Assembly: GCA_020744225.1 (NCBI GenBank)
Contig: JAGMWG010000007.1
Coordinates: 434,001 to 498,000, forward strand
DNA: 64,000 nucleotides
Direction: 5' to 3'
From: Paraphoma chrysanthemicola
Taxonomy: Eukaryota > Ascomycota > Dothideomycetes > Pleosporales > Phaeosphaeriaceae
A program made the translations under genes and the position numbers. Below are positions 45,574-56,320 of the stretch, in pieces (positions within the stretch are counted from its first letter, which is position 1; each line of letters starts with the position of its first letter). The notes beneath the pieces were generated by a model that was not told the DNA's origin, did no database searches, and saw only the letters and a program-made list of their open reading frames with translations.

Positions 45574-46198
45574 GGCGCCGGATGCGGTACTTTCTCGCGT
45601 GTCGAAGGATGGAACAGTCGGCGACTACCAAAACATGCTTGGGAAGCTATCGCGATGCCGAGGCAGAAATGTGGGAGGGTAGTCGACGGCTAGGATGTGA
45701 GATGGGAACAGACGCAGGTGCTCGTGTCACGACATAGACGGGTGGGGCGCGAGTGCTGGCAGGTGGTGCACCACGCTGGGACCGAAGGATAATCCGAGCG
45801 CCAAGCATCTTTCTTGTGATCTTCCGAACCAACAGGTGCTGCCATTGTTCTCCACACCATCTCCACGCGCAACTCCTACAACTGTGTCAACGGACACCGA
45901 GAAGAGGCGCGAATACCTGGCGACTTCGCGCATGGACTCTAGGCAATAATCTGAGAGCCGGGCAGTTGGTGGCAGTAGTCTCTCCCTCTAGGCGGGCGCG
46001 TGGTTCCATTCACTCACCACGGTCGCATCACGACGAACAATAAGACAATAGAGTCGCGTACACTCAAGGAACACCTCTTGAAACTTGCTCTCCCTCTCCG
46101 TCAACCACCGTTCAACCCGTGCACTTCGCCCATATCTGCCTCAAAGCCACGCGCGCACCAAGTAGACTTGCGCTGCGGCAGTCGCCAGACGCGTAACC
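45574..46198. promoter_or_regulatory. Divergent promoter region, mpo1-like / rpb7
   Basis: 625 bp separate the two start codons. No TATA box or other motif could be assigned; the last 150 bp before rpb7 are pyrimidine-rich and C-rich. Confidence 0.4.
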
Positions 46199-46871
46199 AT
46201 GTTCTTCCTCAAAGAGCTCGAGAAAACAATACAACTACATCCCTCGTACTTCGGTCCTCTCATTCGCTCACACATCCATCGCGAGCTATTACAGAAAGAG
46301 GAGGGCTCAAGCACCGGAAAGTACACGATAGTGTGCATACTGGACGCCTTCGACATATCTGACGGCAAAGTGCTGCCTGGATCTGGCCATGCTGAATACA
46401 CTGTGCACTACAAAGCCATCGTATGGCGACCATACAAGGGCGAGGTGGTAGGTGATCAGGTTCGCCACAGGCAAGATTGCGAGTAGGGCTAATGTTATTA
46501 GATGGATGGCGTAGTCACCTCAGTCCTCAGAACGGGCTTTTTCGTAGATTGTGGCTCTCTGCAGGCCTTCGTAGGACGCAATGTAAGGCTCATTCCGTGC
46601 CTCATGCACGTAGCCGGCCACTAACGTGCATAGATGATCCCATCAGACATTACTTTCGACGCAAATGCCACGCCACCGCAGTGGACAGACAACGGAGAGC
46701 AAGTCATCGAGAAGGGTACCAACATTCGTATCAAAATCAAGGGTTTGAGGTCTGAAGTCGACAAGATGTACGCAGTAGGAACGATGAAAGAGGTAAGTAC
46801 AAAGCACGCAGGGGCCTTGATCGCTTGCTAACTGAATCTCTTAGGATTATCTTGGCCCGTTGCCCTCATAG
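46199..46871 (+). CDS. rpb7: RNA polymerase II subunit Rpb7
   Basis: Four exons, join(46199..46447, 46502..46582, 46634..46792, 46845..46871), 171 aa, exactly the yeast length. The N-terminal RNP-like domain reads MFFLKELEKTIQLHPSYFG and GKYTIVCILDAFDISDGKVLPGSGHAEYTVHYKAIVWRPYKGEV (given here as two parts). The S1/OB domain has VVTSVLRTGFFVDCG, LQAFVGRN, MIPSDITFDANATPPQW and the C-terminus EDYLGPLPS. The last exon encodes only eight residues. Rpb7 forms a heterodimer with Rpb4, binds emerging RNA and is needed for initiation and mRNA decay. One conserved Val at the first splice junction is replaced by Met. Confidence 0.95.
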
Positions 46872-47460
46872 TTCCCTGTAACTATCGCTTTGCTCTGCCA
46901 GAAAGGGCGAGTTAAATTGATGGGAACAAGAACTTTGATTTCTTGGGGCTTTTTAGGATAGAACGGAAGTCCGGAAAAAATTGCACAGATGAAATAGGAT
47001 TATGCGCGTTAGAAGGCTCAGTCCCAAAGGTCGGGTTGCAGCCTTGGGTCCTGGGAAGGATGGTGAGCGTATTCACATGCATCTCTGCTATTAAAGCCTG
47101 CAAGTAGTAGCGTCACCTGCAGCGCAGGTCTAGACCATTAAGCTTTCGAAAGGCCTCCCTAGATTATGTACAACAAAATCCTCAAAAGGGATTTGAATAG
47201 AAAATCATCTATTCGTCCCTTTGTTTCTAATATGCTTCTCCGACTGGACCCTGTGTCAAAGGGTGGCTTGGGCCGTTTCGGCCAGTGCGAGCTGTTACAC
47301 CTCCGCCGTGAACTCCGCAACTCACGTCTACAAGATTACCCGCAGATTACGCCGACTCGCTACACAGCCTGCCCTTTGTCGACAGTCGATGTAGGCATCT
47401 GCGATGGCTGTATAGCACCATGAGAACATCATAAACAGACCATACACGACCAACGCCACA
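46872..47460. other. Intergenic region
   Basis: This is the 3' flank of rpb7 and the promoter of the DPP gene. No supported gene or RNA is seen. Confidence 0.5.
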
Positions 47461-50310
47461 ATGCCGCGTCCACGCGACGTGAACGAGGAGGAGACGGAGC
47501 TCCTAGCTAGGCACGACACATCTACGCGCCCTTCTGAGGACGGCTCCGAAGCCTCCGGATCCTCCATCTCGACTATCTCGCTCGTTCTCGAACACATCAA
47601 CGACGGAGCAACCAATGGTACACATGCGAGGCTGGGGGAGAAGTACACAGATGAAGACAACGATGGGCTTCGGCACGCCAGCGAGCGCTTTGATGTCGAA
47701 GAGGGCAAATTCCACCCGCTCACGCCCGTAGACAAGAAAGCGCGACGTACACTTTGGATCGTTGGCACTATCTGTGTCCTTGGCTGGGCTCTTGCGCTCG
47801 TTTCGTTCCTGATGAACGGGAACTACAAGCATGCGTCTACCCGTCCCCACGACCCGACCGCAAGCATCACAAAAGGCTCGGGAAAGAAGATTACCCTTGA
47901 CAGTATCCTGGGTGGCCAGTTTTGGCCCAGCTCACAAAGCGTATCGTGGATAGCTGGGCCGAATGGAGAGGATGGTCTACTGCTGGAGAAGGACGTAGCT
48001 GGCAAAGAATATCTGGTTGTCGAAGATATCAGAAGCAAGGGCAATGTCGGCGTGACTGGTAACAAGTATACGCTGATGAAGAAGAGGAGCTTTCAGGTGG
48101 ATGACGATCAATACATCTACCCTAGCAACGTATGGCCCAGCAAGGACTTCAAAAAGGTTCTGGTTATGTCAGAGCAGCAGAAGAACTGGCGACACTCAAA
48201 TACTGGTCTATACTGGATCTTCGACGTTGAGAAACAGACGGGTGAGGCGTTGGACCCAGACAATACAGGTCGCAGGGTACAGTTGGCATCATGGTCACCT
48301 CAATCCGACGCAGTTGTCTTTACCAGAGACAACAATCTTTACTTGCGTAAACTCGACTCGAAGCAAGTCATCAAGATCACGGAAGACGGTGGATCGGAGC
48401 TCTTCTATGGTGTTCCAGATTGGGTATATGAGGAAGAGGTTTTCCAAGGCAATAGCGCCACCTGGTGGTCCGAAGACGGAAAATATGTCGCGTTCCTGCG
48501 CACAGATGAATCGACAGTACCAACATACCCTGTACAATACTTCCTGTCGCGACCAAGCGGAGAAAAGCCAAAGCCAGGTCAGGAGTCCTACCCGGAGGTC
48601 CGCGATATCAAATATCCGAAAGCAGGCGCACCGAATCCCATTGTATCCTTGCAGTTCTACGACGTCGAGAAAGGAGATGTCTTCAGCGTCAAGATCGAAG
48701 ACGACTTCGCCGACGATACTCGACTCATCACTGAAATCATTTGGGCGGGCAAGAGTGGGCAGGTCCTGGTTCGTGAGACGAATCGTGAAAGCGACACCCT
48801 AAAACTCATCCTGATCGATGTCGCGAAGCGCACTGGTAAAACTGTGAGGACTGAGAACGTAGCTGAGCTAGACGGTGGATGGTTTGAGGTATCACAAAAG
48901 ACCACATTCGTGCCTGCAGATGCTGCCAATGGTCGCAAGGAAGACGGATACATCGACACTGTCATTCATGAGGGATATGATCACATCGGCTACTTCACGC
49001 CGCTCGACAGCGACAAGCCAATCCTGCTTACCAAAGGCAAGTGGGAGGTCGCCGATGCTCCCTCGCGTGTTGATCTCAAGAACAACCTTGTCTACTACAT
49101 CTCGACAGAAAAGAGTTCGATTGAGCGACATCCATATGTTGTTGCGCTCAACGGCACCGGCAAGCGGGAAGTCTTGGACAACAGCGGTTCCGCGTACTAT
49201 GATGCATCATTTTCGACCGGCGGCTCATACGCTTTGGTGTCGTACAAAGGCCCTGGAATTCCGTGGCAGAAAATCATTAGCACTCCTTCAAACACGGAAA
49301 AGTACGAGAAGGTTTTGGAAGAGAATAAGGCTCTTGAAAAGATGGTGCAGAAACACGAGCTTCCGATCTTAAAGTACGACACAATCGAGGTCGACGGCTA
49401 CACGCTGAATGTCCTCGAACGTCGCCCGCCACATTTCAGCGAGAAGAGGAAGTACCCGGTACTGTTCTACCAGTACAGTGGACCTGGCTCACAGACGGTT
49501 CATAGGAAGTTCGAAGTCGACTTCCAGGCCTACATCGCTGCTACCCTCGGCTACATCGTGGTCACTGTGGATGGTCGCGGAACAGGTTTCTTGGGTCGCA
49601 AGCTTCGCTGCATCACTAGAGGGAACATTGGCTACTACGAGGCCCATGATCAGATTGCCGCAGGCAAGATCTGGGCTGGGAAGAAGTATGTCGATGCGAA
49701 CAGAATGGCAATCTGGGGCTGGAGTTACGGCGGCTTTACTACACTCAAAACGATCGAGCAGGACGGCGGTGAAACCTTCAAATATGGCATGGCCGTTGCG
49801 CCCGTCACAGATTGGCGCTTCTATGGTACTACCAAAGTCTTGTTTGCCTGCATACCTGGCTGACCTCGCACTCTAGATTCTATCTACACCGAGCGTTATA
49901 TGCACACTCCGCAACACAATGCTGCTGGGTACGATAACAGCTCTATCAGCGACGTGCAGTCTCTGTCGAAGAACGTTCGCTTCCTCGTCATGCACGGCGT
50001 TGCCGACGACAATGTGCACATGCAGAACACCCTCACCCTGCTCGACAAGTTGGATCTAGCTGGCGTTGAGAATTACGATGTCCATGTGTTCCCGGATTCA
50101 GATCATAGCATCTATTTCCATAATGCCAACAAGATTGTATATGATAGTAAGTCAATTCCGCGAGAGAGGCAGGGTACATCTTTGGCGATGTGATGCTAAC
50201 GTGGTGTAGAGCTAAGTTGGTGGTTGACGAATGCGTTCAATGGAGAGTGGTTAAGGATTGAGAATGCCAAACCTAAAGCATGGGTTGACGGTAGGACGCT
50301 GGAAAGGTAG
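47461..50310 (+). CDS. dapB: Dipeptidyl aminopeptidase, type II membrane serine protease (Dap2/DapB-like)
   Basis: The model is join(47461..49825, 49877..50146, 50210..50310), 911 aa. A cytosolic tail of about 95 residues precedes one membrane segment (97-118, TLWIVGTICVLGWALALVSF). The eight-bladed beta-propeller has the substrate-binding DWVYEEEVF motif. The C-terminal hydrolase domain has nucleophile Ser in GWSYGG, Asp in MHGVADDNVH and His in PDSDHSIYF. Splicing the 51-nt intron restores DWRFYDSIYTERYM; without it the frame stops after 11 further residues. The enzyme removes X-Pro or X-Ala dipeptides from N-termini. The type II topology suits the vacuole (Dap2) or late Golgi (Ste13). The long luminal domain has NGT-type glycosylation sites. 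Confidence 0.95.
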
Positions 50311-50674
50311 CATACGGGTGTCAGCTCTAGGAGTGAGGGCCTTTGAAAGCGATTTTTTTATGGCAGAAAGCCTGTATAATCACTCCGATTCCACATATAG
50401 CCACTGTATATAATCCCGTCTACAGGTTGTCGAACTTGGTGGAAATAGTACACCTCCGCGGCCTCTTTGTTGTATGATTGCTCGGTGGCGGCACGCGTCG
50501 CGTGTCTTCTGCCCCACCCATCATCATGACGTCCCTCCAGACTCGCGAGATCCACCCGCACGACAAAACGGCTCATCGGGAAGCGCCCATCAACTTACAA
50601 CTGCTTAAACTTCCTCGCGAAACTGATAATAAGATTCTCAAAAATCATTTTCACTGGACTGTAACAAATTCAAA
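50311..50674. other. Intergenic region
   Basis: This is the 3' flank of the DPP gene and the leader of the hydrate dehydratase gene. Nothing else is seen. Confidence 0.5.
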
Positions 50675-51757
50675 ATGGCGACTGCAACAAGAAAAGAGCT
50701 TCTCAAGAAGGTGTACAATATGGTACCACCTATGCTTGAGAGCTTCCACAAAGGTATGTCGGGTATTTGGGGCTGCTAAACACAATTTCTAATGCAAGGT
50801 CAAGGTCAATTGGGTCGTGTTGCCGTCATTGGCGGCAGTGAAGATTATACTGGTGCGCCGTACTTCTCCGCCATGGCTTCAGCAAAGCTGGGCTGCGATA
50901 TGGTACCAACCAACACCTGTACTTTGTCCCGCACCCACGACTGACACCCACTGTAGTCACACGTAATCTGTGAACCCGGCGCGGGCGCCGTCATCAAGAC
51001 TTATTCACCTAATCTCATGGTACATCCCTACATGCGACAATCCAAGAATGTCGCCCAGAACGAGAACATCGACAGCGTCAAAGCAGAAGTTGTTGGCATG
51101 CTACCTCGCCTGCATGTCATCGTTATCGGTCCCGGCCTAGGTCGAGATCAGCTCATGCAAGATACTTGCGCAGAAGTCATCCAAGAAGCAAGAAAACAAG
51201 GTATTCCATTCGTGCTGGACGCAGACGGCCTTTACCTGGCGCAGACAAGACCTGAGCTGGTTGATGGCTGCACAGAGTGCATTCTTACACCCAACGTTGT
51301 TGAGTTTGGAAGGCTAGCCAAGGCCAAGGGCGTCAATGTTGACGAGGGCGATCCATCAGAACTCTGCTCCAAGCTGTCAAAGGCATTCGGCGGCGTCACA
51401 ATCATTCAGAAGGGCGCCAAAGACTACATCTCGAATGGCAAGACAACTCTTGTCTCAGACGGCGAGGGTGGTCTGAAGCGCTCCGGCGGTCAAGGCGATA
51501 CCCTTACCGGCAGTCTGGCTACACTTCTCGCGTACCGAAAAGCGTACCACGATAAGATTTGGGACCATGAAAACGACATGGATCGAAGTGAGACTTTGGC
51601 TCTTGCAGCATACGGTGGCTCATGTATCACGAGGGAGTGCTCGAAGTTGGCGTTCAAGGAGAAGGGCAGGTCGCTGCAGGCGAGCGATTTGACAGAGCAT
51701 GTACACACCGCGTTCTTGAACGTTATTGGTGAGAGGGAGGAGACGCCAAAATTGTAA
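50675..51757 (+). CDS. naxd: ATP-dependent (S)-NAD(P)H-hydrate dehydratase
   Basis: Three exons, join(50675..50753, 50799..50902, 50957..51757), 327 aa. A YjeF C-terminal / ribokinase-like fold: GQLGRVAVIGGSEDYTGAPYFSA, then VIVIGPGLGRD, PFVLDADGLYL, ILTPNVVEFGRL, TIIQKGAKDYI and the catalytic GGQGDTLTGSLA. The enzyme repairs the hydrated, damaged forms of NADH and NADPH, using ATP. Yeast YKL151C is the direct relative. The first intron (45 nt) has GTATGT and ends GCAAG; the second (54 nt) has GTACCA and ends TGTAG. The start codon lies in the context tcaaaATGGCG. No targeting sequence is obvious. Confidence 0.94.
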
Positions 51758-52560
51758 GAATTTAGCAGAACAAGCTAGGAAACAACAAGCATATGCTCTA
51801 TCGATAGCGAAGTAATATACACAAATGATCTAAAATGAAAGCTCTTTGAACATCCGTGTGACCAGTGCATTACTTCCACTGAGAGTAGCGACTGCCGCGG
51901 CTGTTGTCCTGTGACAGTTTTGACTATCACACCTCCGAGTGCCTGGCTTGCCTCTCCTCCCACGACCGAAAAACTCGTCGCTCGACTGAATCAACTTCAA
52001 GGCCTGGGACGGATTTGTATGCCCGTGAAGATCACCTCAACGATGCGTAATATCAATGACAAGCGTTTTCAGGAGAGTATGTGGGAGGCGATAGGCAAGT
52101 TTCCTCAGGAGTCCGCCATAGTGGTCACACCTGTTGCGCAGACCTAACTCATACCAAATTCAAGAGCTCCTGAACGGGTCAGTCGGAGTATCAAGCGGTA
52201 TCGGGCCCATATGTCGTAGCCCGACGACCCTTTAAAATGGCAACGCCTGGCAGCAGAAGCATTGCATATTTCCAATGCAGGATTGGCGCCACTGAACATA
52301 TTCGCTGAATCATTGCACGATATATCAATTCCATTGCCATTAGAGTCTCAGAGTTCTGCTGCACTGCAAAATACAACACCATCGTACCTCTTGTACTGGT
52401 GAGTGCAACATAGTTCTCGTTCCCTTCCGCTTTCACCTCACTTCATCTACCGCGCAGATACATAGCACGCACCACGTCACTATAACCGCACCAAGCAAAC
52501 AGCCACATTCCAAAATTGAATTCCTTAGGCACTCAGAACACAAACACCATATGCGACTCC
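51758..52560. other. Intergenic region
   Basis: No supported gene. A 78-codon plus-strand frame at 51911-52147 has no ATG at its start and no recognised motif. Confidence 0.45.
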
Positions 52561-53066
52561 ATGATGTCCGGCAGTCACGGATCTAGCATTGACACCATCT
52601 CCAAGGATGCAATGTAGGCACCAACCAGCACCATCCTTGCGCCAAACTCACACCGCACAGCTCCGACCTAAACCGGAGGACATCACCGCTTCTCTGTTTA
52701 CCCGCCGAACTGCGCAATAAAATTTTCAAACATACCCTCAGCGGCCTCGAAATTCGCATGTCATACAGTCAAGAAAACTACATGCAAATCGCAGCTGTTT
52801 ATCGACCTCTCAACCACCCGGAAGCGACATGGCGCCCAGCAACTCATCTCACAGCCATTACGGCAACTTGTCGCCAGCTGTGTGCTGAAACTCGATACCT
52901 ATTGTTCACCCTCGACAATGCGTTTAGTGGACATAGCGGATGGTGTTTAGAAGTTCTGCTGATGAGGTTGAGTGAGGAGCAGCGTAGGCTGGCTGGACTC
53001 AGTAGATCCAGCCCGAGTTATGGAAGAGCTGGTGAGGGCTTCTTCTTACTACAGATGCGCGGATGA
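52561..53066 (+). CDS. Small 2EXR/DUF7730 F-box-like protein
   Basis: The model is join(52561..52613, 52661..53066), 152 aa. Exon 1 is short (MMSGSHGSSIDTISKDA). A 47-nt intron (GTAGGC...GCACAG) is followed by TSPLLCLPAELRNKIFKHTLSG, the family's F-box-like helix, and then ITATCRQLCAETRYLLFTLDNAF, matching the CRQ-x-Y-AE-x-x-x-L motif of the array copies at 10-16 kb. The protein is shorter than those copies and lacks their 90-residue C-terminal part. It may be a truncated but still open member. The donor GTAGGC is weak. Function is unknown. Confidence 0.65.
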
Positions 53067-53519
53067 GAGGAGATGGAATGGGGAAGAATTCGGGACTCTA
53101 GGAGGGATCCGAGGGGTTTTGAGTAGATGATGAAAAAGAATGAAGTTGGACTGCCTGGACGTACTTTCGATCGGAAAAGCGAACATCCAATTTTGTGTCA
53201 TGGACGATATGCGCGTGATCATGCGTTGAACATATACACGCCTCTCCATGACTTGTGAGTTATGGCACACCGAGTGCCTCCTTGATGTGCCATTCCTAGT
53301 CTTCTTTCCACACACGCCACTACAAATTTATACAGGCCCGTACAAAAGGCTAAACCAGTACTTCCGACATCTCGCGAGTCACTCCAGGCTCTCCATGCCA
53401 CAATGGCCGCCCCCTCCCCTGGTTTTCCCAAAGCGGCTAGTATTGTCCACACACTCTCCCCTCTTCTCTACGCCCCTCACCCCCTTTTGTCCGTTCTCCC
53501 ACTTGTAGCAATAGCCAAC
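53067..53519. other. Intergenic region
   Basis: This lies between two F-box-like loci and is C-rich before the second. No supported gene. Confidence 0.45.
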
Positions 53520-54257
53520 ATGGCACTATCAAAGCCACATCAAATTGCAAATCCATACCGTACGCATAAGACCTAGCTCACTGACCATCTCGAAGCTCTG
53601 CGCAAAGACTACGATGAGAAGTGAGCCACCAATGACTGCTGTACAAGGCAATCGCTTACTTGAAATAGAACTCGTCGTAACAAGCGCGCTTCGCTGCTGC
53701 TATGCCTATCCGCCAAAATCCGCCGCACGATCTGGAAGTACGCACTGGGAAACTGCCGCATCCGCATCTCATCCCGCGGCGTGAAGTGCTCGCAACTCGA
53801 TAATTCTTTTGGCCGGCGTCTCCAATTTACAGACACAATCACCAACCTCAGTCGCGCAGAGACTCGGCTCTTGCCATTCACTTAGGGCAAGGAGTTCGAC
53901 TTCGAGTGGCCCGAGTCCATCGCAGTCTTTTGCAAAAAGACAACCCAAGAGCAGACGAAAGCGATTACACGCGTGCGTACACGAGAATGGGATAGAATCC
54001 TTGAGAGTAGGAGAGACTGGAACGGGATGCAGCAGGCGGCCAAATGGGTATTGTATGTGTTTCACGAGATGAAGGGAGTGAGACGTGTGACGTTGGAAGT
54101 AATGACGAATGATACGGCGCGCGTTGGTGCAGCGCGCTATGTTATTCTCGGGACTATGGCTTTTGGAGAGAGAGACAAAGAAACTGGGGAGAGGGGGAGG
54201 AGGATTGAGGTAAGAGTGGTAATGGATCATGGAGGGTATGGAAATTATCTTGATTGA
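53520..54257 (+). pseudogene. 2EXR/DUF7730 F-box-like pseudogene with two in-frame TAG codons
   Basis: Frame and motifs follow the family. Exon 1 (53520..53620) starts MALSKPHQIANPY and has a TAG at 53574-53576. A 48-nt intron (GTGAGC...AAATAG) leads to SLLLCLSAKIRRTIWKYALG, which matches PLLRLPPEIRNRIW. Then LSRAETRLLPFT is followed by a second TAG at 53883-53885, after which the same frame continues GKEFDFEWPESIAVFCKKTT to a stop at 54257. Apart from the two stops the frame is open throughout, so the decay is recent. The CRQ motif is changed to LSR. The neighbouring gene at 52561 is a related copy. Confidence 0.65.
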
Positions 54258-54400
54258 GTGCTTGAGAAAGCGCCCAAGGGAAGGTGTTATTCGACTGAAA
54301 GGACAGAACTCGAGAGCGGGCAAAGGATAAGATTGAAACCAAACCGCAAGTATCGCCGAGAAGAAACAGATAGAACATCCCCGCTCCCGTCTCCGCGCTA

Positions 54401-55353
54401 TCAATCATACGCCTTTGGCGCAAACTCCAATCCCAACTCCCTAACGGTATCCCAGCAATGCCCCAACACCACCTTCCCGTGCGTCCTCTTCTTCAGACTC
54501 TTAATCATCTGATGACTCTTAACCCACTCCGCATGATCCCTCGCGAGCCAGCCCTGAGGTACATCGTTCTCGAAATTCTCCTTCACGTGATACTGATCGC
54601 TCGTGAAGATCCACGTTCCAGAATTCTTCAGATTAACCTGCATAATGCTCAACCCCGGGGTGTGCCCGGGTGCATGATGTAGGTTGATTCCTGGCGCGAT
54701 TTCATAATACGACCCGTGGAAGGGGACCCAATTGATGTCGAAGGTGAGGTAGTGCGGGAGATAGACGCCGAGATCGGTCTTGGTGGCTACGCTGTAGAAC
54801 GCGTATTTGAGTTCTAGCTCATGTACATAGACGGGTACATTTCGGCCTTTGAAGAACTCCAAGCCGCCAGAGTGGTCGAGATGCAAGTGTCCTATAATCA
54901 CCATCTTGACATCTTCGATTTTGTTTCCTGTGCGTGCGATTTGTGCATCGAGATTCATGGACGAGTCGTAGTCGACACGTGAGAAAATGTCTTGCACGGG
55001 CGCACCGACGACTTCTGGGTAGTTCTCGCCGCCGCCGGTCTCGTATAGGATGAGGCCTTCCGTGGGATGAGAGATGAGGAAAGAGAGCATGATGAGGCGG
55101 CGGCGGGCGTTGACTGGATTGGGGTTGGAGAGAGATGAGGCGTTGGCTGCACGCATGAACCATCCATTGTCGCACTCCAGGTCTCCAAGGTGGAGGATCT
55201 GGTGTTGAGATTAGAGCTGTTGCGCATGGGGAAGATGAGTATTGCTTCATACCCACATCTTGGTTCCCTGGGCATGATCAGCCTGATTATCTTCAATGTT
55301 TGCAACTTAAATACCTCCGGAGCTTGATTGATTAGGTCTAACGAAGTCGCCAT
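54401..55353 (-). CDS. AHL-lactonase-like metallo-beta-lactamase
   Basis: Three exons, complement(join(54401..55198, 55253..55267, 55315..55353)), 283 aa. Exon 2 is only 15 nt and encodes GTKMW. The joined start reads MATSLDLINQAPEGTKMW, then ILHLGDLECDNGWFMRA. Catalytic motifs of the lactonase/glyoxalase-II type are complete: HLHLDHSGGLEFF (HxHxDH), the metal-binding His in HAPGHTPGLS, Asp in FTSDQYH, and the last His in VVLGHCWDT. This set of motifs is the one found in bacterial AiiA/AhlD N-acyl-homoserine lactonases. The fungal enzyme's substrate is not known. Both introns (47 and 54 nt) have normal ends. It is convergent with the F-box-like pseudogene. Confidence 0.88.
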
Positions 55354-56320
55354 ATTGACGTGTTTTGATGTTCGTGTGCTGTTGTGTATCAATCTGTCGC
55401 CAGTCTTATATCCGTAGGTGTCATTGCCAGTGATGTACAAGTCGTCATCCCGTTGATCTAGAAGTTCCATGCGCCTGCTCCCCACAGTTCTGGACCATTA
55501 CTATTCTGGCAATCCGCATGACTTCAGTGCAACAAGTCCTATGCCTAGAATGAGGGGTAGCTTCATCCTTGCACCCCACAACATCCGATGTTTCGGTGGG
55601 GCAGCACTTGTGTCACTTTCTGGTGGCTGCGGGCACCGTTTTCGCTGTTTCGAAGAGCGCGTTTTAAGATTAGTTGGTGCCGCTTTGTAATGTAGTCGGA
55701 TAACGTCCGCAGCCGACACAGCTCTATTGTGTAACACAATAAAGTAGTGTTTCGAGAATCCAATGGCCGTTTGCGTTTACTCTTAAAGTCGACTGCAGAT
55801 GGAGCTGCAAAAGGTTACCAAATAGGTAAGCAAGCATGCCGATGCAGCTGGTTCAGTCCGTGCGCTGACGTGCCTTGAAGAGTAGTGCTAGGACTGAACA
55901 TTGTTCGAGCTACTTAAGTTGAATATGCCGACGTGTTGGTGTTATTCTGTAGGTTGGAGACGGCTAGATCGACTGCTCACAATGAAATGCGATGATGTTG
56001 TTTTTTTTGGATTGAGGCTATGCGGCTCTGCGCATGCAAGGGAAATGGCCTCGCCGGCTACCTCTCAATAGACCCAAGCGCAAGTATCAATGACTGCGTC
56101 TTGCCTAGAGCGCGTGCGGAATGTGCCGAAAAGGTGTCTTTGTTCACATGGGTGTGGGAATGAATGCTCCGCCGGCTCATGCCATGAGAGCAGCATGGAC
56201 GTCGTGGGACAAAGAAAGATGTCGCCCAAGACCGAGGCCGTTACAGCTCATCATCCATGACCATAGATTGAGCCTGTTGCGCTAAAGCTGTGGACTGCGA
56301 ACTATTCTGATTCATCTTCG
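55354..56320. other. Intergenic region of 1 kb
   Basis: This is the upstream region of the lactonase-like gene and of the hypothetical gene at 56321. The open frames are short. A T-run lies near 56000. No RNA gene was recognised. Confidence 0.45.

Noticed and set aside
51911..52147. Plus-strand frame of 78 codons
   Set aside because: It begins with GTG, has no ATG near its start and no recognised motif.
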